Shown here: positions 6,800 through 10,264 of the stretch, in pieces
How positions within the stretch are numbered: the stretch's first letter is position 1
How the letters are laid out: every line of letters begins with the position of its first letter
Assembly (NCBI GenBank): GCA_021323835.1
Contig: JAJPKI010000345.1
Span: 1-10,264 of the forward strand
DNA: 10,264 nucleotides
Origin: Verrucomicrobiota bacterium
GTDB lineage: Bacteria; Verrucomicrobiota; Verrucomicrobiia; Limisphaerales; UBA11358
Direction: 5' to 3'
Notes under the pieces: generated by a model
Seen by the model: only the letters and a program-made list of their open reading frames with translations
Told to the model about the DNA's origin: nothing
Databases searched by the model: none
Translations under genes and position numbers: made by a program

Positions 6800-8821
6800 A
6801 TGAGCAAAATCCACGTTACCGCAAAAAGGGATCATCTTGAATCTCTCACAGTCTCGCGGCCACTGGCAGCGGTCGCTGAACTTGTGTGGAATGGTTTCGA
6901 TGCAGAATCCAATCGTGTTCAAGTTATTCTTGATATGAATGCAATGGATGGTATCCAGACAATCCGCGTTCGCGATTACGGAACCGGCATTCCTCATTCA
7001 CAAGTTGAAAAACTTTTCGGCAGCCTTGGTGATTCGTGGAAAAAATCCAAAAGACGCATTAATGGACGTTCTCTTCACGGTAGAGGGGGAAAAGGAAGAT
7101 TCAAGGCTTTCGCACTTGGGACGTTGGTTGAATGGATTACGACCTATAAAGATGAAAATGGGAAATCGCAGACATATAAAATTACCGGCAAGACAATGTC
7201 GCTTGACGATTTTGATATTACTGATCCAGCCGTCAACGGTGCTCAAACAGGAACTGAAGTGATTATTTCAAATCTTAAGCATGATTTTCATTCGCTGCTT
7301 GGAAATTCAGCCGTTCAAGAACTCGCAAAAATGTTCGCGGCTTATATGACGGAATATCCAGGATTAAGATTTGAATATAACGGTGAAGTGGTTGACCCAA
7401 CTACCACACAAAGTCACAGCGAAAACTATCCTTTAGGCGATATTGATTTGCCAACTGGCGGGAAAACGCGAGCTGCTGTTTCTATTATCGAATGGAAAGT
7501 GCCAACTGATCGCGTAATTCATTTATGCGATGTGAGCGGCGTAGCGCTGTATGAAGTGCAGGCGGGCCAGCAAATTCGAGCGCCCGGATTTAATTTCACC
7601 GCTTATGTAAAATCCGAATATTTTCGGGAACTTGAGAGAAAGAACGAATTGGTTTTGGAGGATTTTCATCCCGATGTAGACGCAATTGTCAGGGTTGCGA
7701 AAAATAAAATCAAAGAGCATTTTCGCCAGCGTCTTGCCGAAAATCAGAGTCAAATTGTTGAACGATGGAAAGAAGAAAGAATTTATCCGTATGAAGATAA
7801 AACGGCTTTAGACCCGGTGGAAAAGGCCGAACGCCAAGTTTTTGATATTTTGGCGGTGAACGTCGAAAGTTATTTGCCGTCATTTGATGAAGCCGATACA
7901 AAATCCAGAAAATTTACTTTTCGCCTTCTTGCGCAAGCCATCCGCGAAAATCCTGATTCAGTTCAAAAAATAATTGGCGAAGTGCTCGACTTAAAAAAAG
8001 AAGCCCAAGATGACCTTGCAGAACTGCTTCGAAAAACGCCGCTTTCGTCAATCATCAGTTCGGCGAAAATTGTTGCAGGTCGTCTTAATTTTCTTATCGG
8101 GCTGGATGCACTGTTGTTCAAAAAGGAAAATAAAAAACAACTGCTTGAGCGGGACCAATTGCACAAAATTTTGGAAAATGAAGCGTGGCTTTTTGATGAA
8201 GAATTCTGTCTTGCTGGCAGTGAGCAACGTCTTGAGGAAGTTTTACAAAAGCATCTCGCAAAACTTGGAAAACGAGAAGACGACCTTGATCCGGTAAAGT
8301 TATCCGATGGAAAAACTGGACGCGTTGATTTGATGTTTCACAAAGTTGTTCAACCGCGCACAGGTGAATTTGATTATTTAATCGTCGAATTAAAACGTCC
8401 ATCGAAAAAAATTGATGATGAAGTAATCACTCAAATTAAAAAGTATGCGCAAGCCGTCGCAGGCGATGAACGTTTTCGTGACGTTCCGACTCGCTGGAAA
8501 TTTATCGCCATTTCGAATGACTTCGACAATTTTGCAAAAAGAGAAGCCAACCAACGCGGTCAACCGCGAGGTAAAGTTTATGATGATGCGGATTTGAATA
8601 TCACCGTATGGATCAAAACTTGGGCTGAAGTCATAAATGATGCGAAAGCGCGTTTGCGTTTCGTCAACGAACAGCTCGCATACGAAGCAGATAGTGATAG
8701 CGCTACATCTTACCTCAAAAAAACCCATGCGAAATTTATTCCCGATATTGGTCAACAACCCGACAAAGACCATGTAAATGGGAAATCAAAAAAGCCTCTG
8801 AAAAAGGCGCAAGCAGTTTAA
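6800..8821 (+). CDS. GHKL-family ATPase fused to C-terminal PD-(D/E)XK nuclease domain, candidate antiphage protein
   Basis: The 673-residue product starts at ATG 6800 (MSKIHVTAKRDHLESL). The frame stays open upstream to 6593, but that part crosses a terminator hairpin and resembles no protein. N-terminal GHKL ATP-binding fold: N box AELVWNGFDA (E27, N31, D34), DYGTGIP (D59, G61, G63), glycine-rich lid GRSLHGRGGKGRFKA (89-103), and GTEVIISNL. These are the Mg-ATP motifs of HSP90, MutL and MORC. A mixed middle region leads to a helical segment (LERDQLHKILENEAWLF) typical of proteins with DUF4263/Shedu-like nuclease ends. The nuclease core is GRVDLMF (D510) and YLIVELKRP (E530, K532), followed by EVITQIKKYAQ. 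The tail is Lys-rich. The inferred role is ATP-gated DNA cleavage in defence. Sampled lines are near 40% GC, lower than all neighbours, suggesting separate acquisition. The stop codon overlaps that of the convergent methyltransferase gene. Confidence 0.88.
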   Translation: MSKIHVTAKRDHLESLTVSRPLAAVAELVWNGFDAESNRVQVILDMNAMDGIQTIRVRDYGTGIPHSQVEKLFGSLGDSWKKSKRRINGRSLHGRGGKGRFKAFALGTLVEWITTYKDENGKSQTYKITGKTMSLDDFDITDPAVNGAQTGTEVIISNLKHDFHSLLGNSAVQELAKMFAAYMTEYPGLRFEYNGEVVDPTTTQSHSENYPLGDIDLPTGGKTRAAVSIIEWKVPTDRVIHLCDVSGVALYEVQAGQQIRAPGFNFTAYVKSEYFRELERKNELVLEDFHPDVDAIVRVAKNKIKEHFRQRLAENQSQIVERWKEERIYPYEDKTALDPVEKAERQVFDILAVNVESYLPSFDEADTKSRKFTFRLLAQAIRENPDSVQKIIGEVLDLKKEAQDDLAELLRKTPLSSIISSAKIVAGRLNFLIGLDALLFKKENKKQLLERDQLHKILENEAWLFDEEFCLAGSEQRLEEVLQKHLAKLGKREDDLDPVKLSDGKTGRVDLMFHKVVQPRTGEFDYLIVELKRPSKKIDDEVITQIKKYAQAVAGDERFRDVPTRWKFIAISNDFDNFAKREANQRGQPRGKVYDDADLNITVWIKTWAEVINDAKARLRFVNEQLAYEADSDSATSYLKKTHAKFIPDIGQQPDKDHVNGKSKKPLKKAQAV

Positions 8822-9741
8822 GCAGAATATTCCTTCGCCGGTCGTTCCATAAATGCCAATTGCTCGGCTTCTTCATGTTCCCATTGCGCCGGTTTGGCTG
8901 GAAAATTGGTAATCAACGCTTCAATCATCGGATGCCGCAAATCTTCCGTGCTGCCGACGTGATAAAAATGTTCACGGGTCAGGAGATGGAAGCGCGGGTC
9001 GTTCCAATTCTGTTCAATCATCGCATTTGTCCTGAATTCGTTGCTGTGCCACGTGGATAGAATAAATGGACACGGCAGTTGTTTGAGCCGGTTTCCCAAT
9101 TCTGTTTCATCGGCTTCCGACCATGAATTGAAATAGTCCACGTGACGAGCGGCATACGGCGGGTCGGCATAAACGAAATCGCCGGGTTGCGCGGAGGCGA
9201 GCGTCTGCCGGAAATCAGCGACGGCAAATGTCCAGTCGCAAACCGAGATGACTTCGGCAATGCGACCGATTTGGTTTGTGATTTTGGTGACGTAAGCCTG
9301 CGCAAAACGTTCCGGCTTGTGGCCGTAAGGAACATTGAATTTTCCATGACGGTTGAATCGCATCACGCCGTTAAAACAGGAGCGGTTGAGAAAAAGAAAA
9401 TCAAGCGACGTGGGGCGGGCGTTGAATCGCTCGCGGACGGCGTAAAAATGCGGCTCGCCGATGGTGCGGAGTTTTTCTCCTTCTTCCACGAGAAATGCCT
9501 TGGCCGAAGCGGGCGTCAAATCGCCGCTCTGAATTTCCTGATAGAGACGGATGATATGGATGTTTGAATCGGAGAGCAGCGCGCGTTTGGGTTGCACGTT
9601 GAGCGCAACGACGCATGAGCCGCAGAACGGCTCGATCCAACGGTCAAATTCCTGCGAGTCGGCCAGACGTTTAATTTCGCCAGCCAATTTGGTTTTAATG
9701 CCCTGACATTTGAGCGGGGGAACAAGCGGCGGCAGGTTCAT
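8818..9741 (-). CDS. Type II DNA adenine-N6 methyltransferase, D12 class, M.EcoRV-like (predicted target GATATC)
   Basis: Transfers methyl from S-adenosylmethionine to adenine N6 in the target of its partner nuclease. 307 residues, close to M.EcoRV (about 298). The likeness to M.EcoRV runs nearly end to end: VPPLKCQGIKTKL at the N-terminus, LDFLFLNRSCFNGVMRFN, RFAQAYVTKITNQ, ADPPYAARHVDYFNSW (catalytic DPPY at D193-Y196), LSTWH, EHFYHVG and MIEALITN. The SAM-binding motif is WIEPFCGSCVVALN (39-43 FCGSC), where the family usually has FxGxG; the last glycine is Cys43. The start at 9741 overlaps the stop of the endonuclease gene as ATGA, with GAGGAGG just upstream, so translation is coupled. M.EcoRV methylates the first A of GATATC; the same target here is inferred. 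This gene should protect host DNA from the adjoining enzyme. Confidence 0.96.
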   Translation of the reverse strand: MNLPPLVPPLKCQGIKTKLAGEIKRLADSQEFDRWIEPFCGSCVVALNVQPKRALLSDSNIHIIRLYQEIQSGDLTPASAKAFLVEEGEKLRTIGEPHFYAVRERFNARPTSLDFLFLNRSCFNGVMRFNRHGKFNVPYGHKPERFAQAYVTKITNQIGRIAEVISVCDWTFAVADFRQTLASAQPGDFVYADPPYAARHVDYFNSWSEADETELGNRLKQLPCPFILSTWHSNEFRTNAMIEQNWNDPRFHLLTREHFYHVGSTEDLRHPMIEALITNFPAKPAQWEHEEAEQLAFMERPAKEYSA

Positions 9742-10264
9742 TCTTCCTCCTCGGCTTTGCCCGCTTCATCTTCCGCAAGCTGGACAATTTCCTTTTCATG
9801 CGCGCGCAGCGTGTCCACGCCACGCTTTTTGTATTCGAGGTAGGTCTTCAAATCCATGTATGGCCGTTCGAGCGAAAGCGCCTGCGCCATGTCGCGTGTC
9901 AGATAAAACATCCAGTAATCGTCATAAACTTCCTCGCCAAGCGATGCGAAGGGGCCGTCGCCGTTCATCAATTGCTCAATTTTTGTTATCGAACCGATGT
10001 TTTTGGTATTTCCGCTGCCGGGACGAGAAGAAGCAATGCGATATTTCGGCTGCGCGAAAAATTTGAAATCTTTTACGACGGATGGAATTTTCGGAAGGTC
10101 ATCCAGCGTGAATTGTTTTCGCTCATCGGCAACGTCGTCGCATTTGGAATAAATGACGCCGAGCACGAAATGGCCGGTGTATTGGTTGTAGGGAAAAAGC
10201 GTATTTTTGTTGCTGTCACGTTTTCTGAAATAACCGGTGAACGCGCCAAGCGTCATGCCATTGA
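9738..10264 (-). CDS. EcoRV-family type II restriction endonuclease, 5' end outside window
   Basis: The frame is open to the right edge; 174 complete codons are visible, matching roughly residues 104-245 of EcoRV by eye. An internal ATG at 10254-10256 is not the true start: the preceding codons stay open and the match begins inside the EcoRV fold. Matching blocks are LGAFTGYF (EcoRV LGGYTSFI), YNQYTGHFVLGVIYSK (FDQYIAHWIIGYVYTR), GSGNTKNIGSI (GSGNTTNIGSI) and VYDDYWMFY (EFLDYWRNY). The GSGNTKN segment (9999-10019) is the recognition loop that in EcoRV reads GATATC (Gly182, Gly184, Asn185, Thr186), so the same blunt-cutting target is predicted. The catalytic Asp74, Asp90 and Lys92 equivalents lie upstream of the window and could not be checked. 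An acidic C-terminal tail of about 25 residues (ending AEEEE) extends past the EcoRV terminus. The stop overlaps the methyltransferase start by ATGA. Confidence 0.94.
   Translation of the reverse strand, partial: NGMTLGAFTGYFRKRDSNKNTLFPYNQYTGHFVLGVIYSKCDDVADERKQFTLDDLPKIPSVVKDFKFFAQPKYRIASSRPGSGNTKNIGSITKIEQLMNGDGPFASLGEEVYDDYWMFYLTRDMAQALSLERPYMDLKTYLEYKKRGVDTLRAHEKEIVQLAEDEAGKAEEEE
9742..9752 (-). promoter_or_regulatory. Strong Shine-Dalgarno for the methyltransferase embedded in endonuclease codons
   Basis: GAGGAGGAAGA on the minus strand directly precedes ATG 9741. The same bases are the GAG GAG GAA GAA codons of the last four glutamates of the endonuclease. Ribosomes finishing the endonuclease can restart at the overlapping ATGA, and new ribosomes can also bind here, which may keep methylase synthesis ahead of endonuclease synthesis. 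Confidence 0.85.

Overview
The window looks like a piece of a Verrucomicrobiota-type chromosome, probably from soil or freshwater. The evidence is the domain style of the giant secreted protein on the left (GH9 cellulase fold with CelD-like N-terminal Ig domain, Calx-beta, fibronectin-type domains, and Ser/Thr/Asn/Gly and Thr/Pro linkers), moderately GC-rich coding sequence, and a GC-rich interspersed inverted repeat with a 21-bp minisatellite. The phylum is an inference; no rRNA or other marker gene is present.

Layout. (1) Positions 1-5324, minus strand: one uninterrupted gene of at least 1774 codons that runs off the left edge. It encodes an exported modular protein: signal peptide, Fn3-like domain, gingipain/C25-like alpha/beta domain that seems to lack its catalytic dyad, second Fn3 domain, repeat linker, a VWVDD beta domain, Calx-beta, a TNTPPV linker, an Ig-like domain, a CelD-type N-terminal domain and an almost complete GH9 catalytic domain with its acidic residues visible. 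(2) 5401-6249, minus: a 237-residue cytoplasmic protein of unknown function with its own promoter candidate, good ribosome-binding site and Rho-independent terminator. (3) 6250-6799: a gene-poor stretch holding a palindromic interspersed-type repeat, ten units of a 21-bp tandem repeat and a forward terminator hairpin with a GAAA tetraloop. (4) 6800-10264: a compact defence-type locus. A forward gene encodes a GHKL (HSP90/MutL/MORC-type) ATPase fused to a C-terminal PD-(D/E)XK nuclease domain. Meeting it tail to tail are two translationally coupled minus-strand genes: an EcoRV-family restriction endonuclease (5' end outside the window) and an M.EcoRV-like D12 adenine methyltransferase.

How the genes work together. 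The methyltransferase and endonuclease are by sequence resemblance a type II restriction-modification system. Both the DNA-reading loop of the endonuclease and the close similarity of the methyltransferase to M.EcoRV point to GATATC as the target. I found no GATATC in the window. The ATPase-nuclease shares its stop-codon palindrome (TTAA) with the methyltransferase gene and is clearly AT-richer than everything around it. It may be a third component of the restriction-modification locus or an independent antiphage gene acquired next to it. This ATPase-nuclease and its pairing with an EcoRV-type system is the most likely place for something undescribed. The giant GH9 protein with a degenerate peptidase-like domain is the second.
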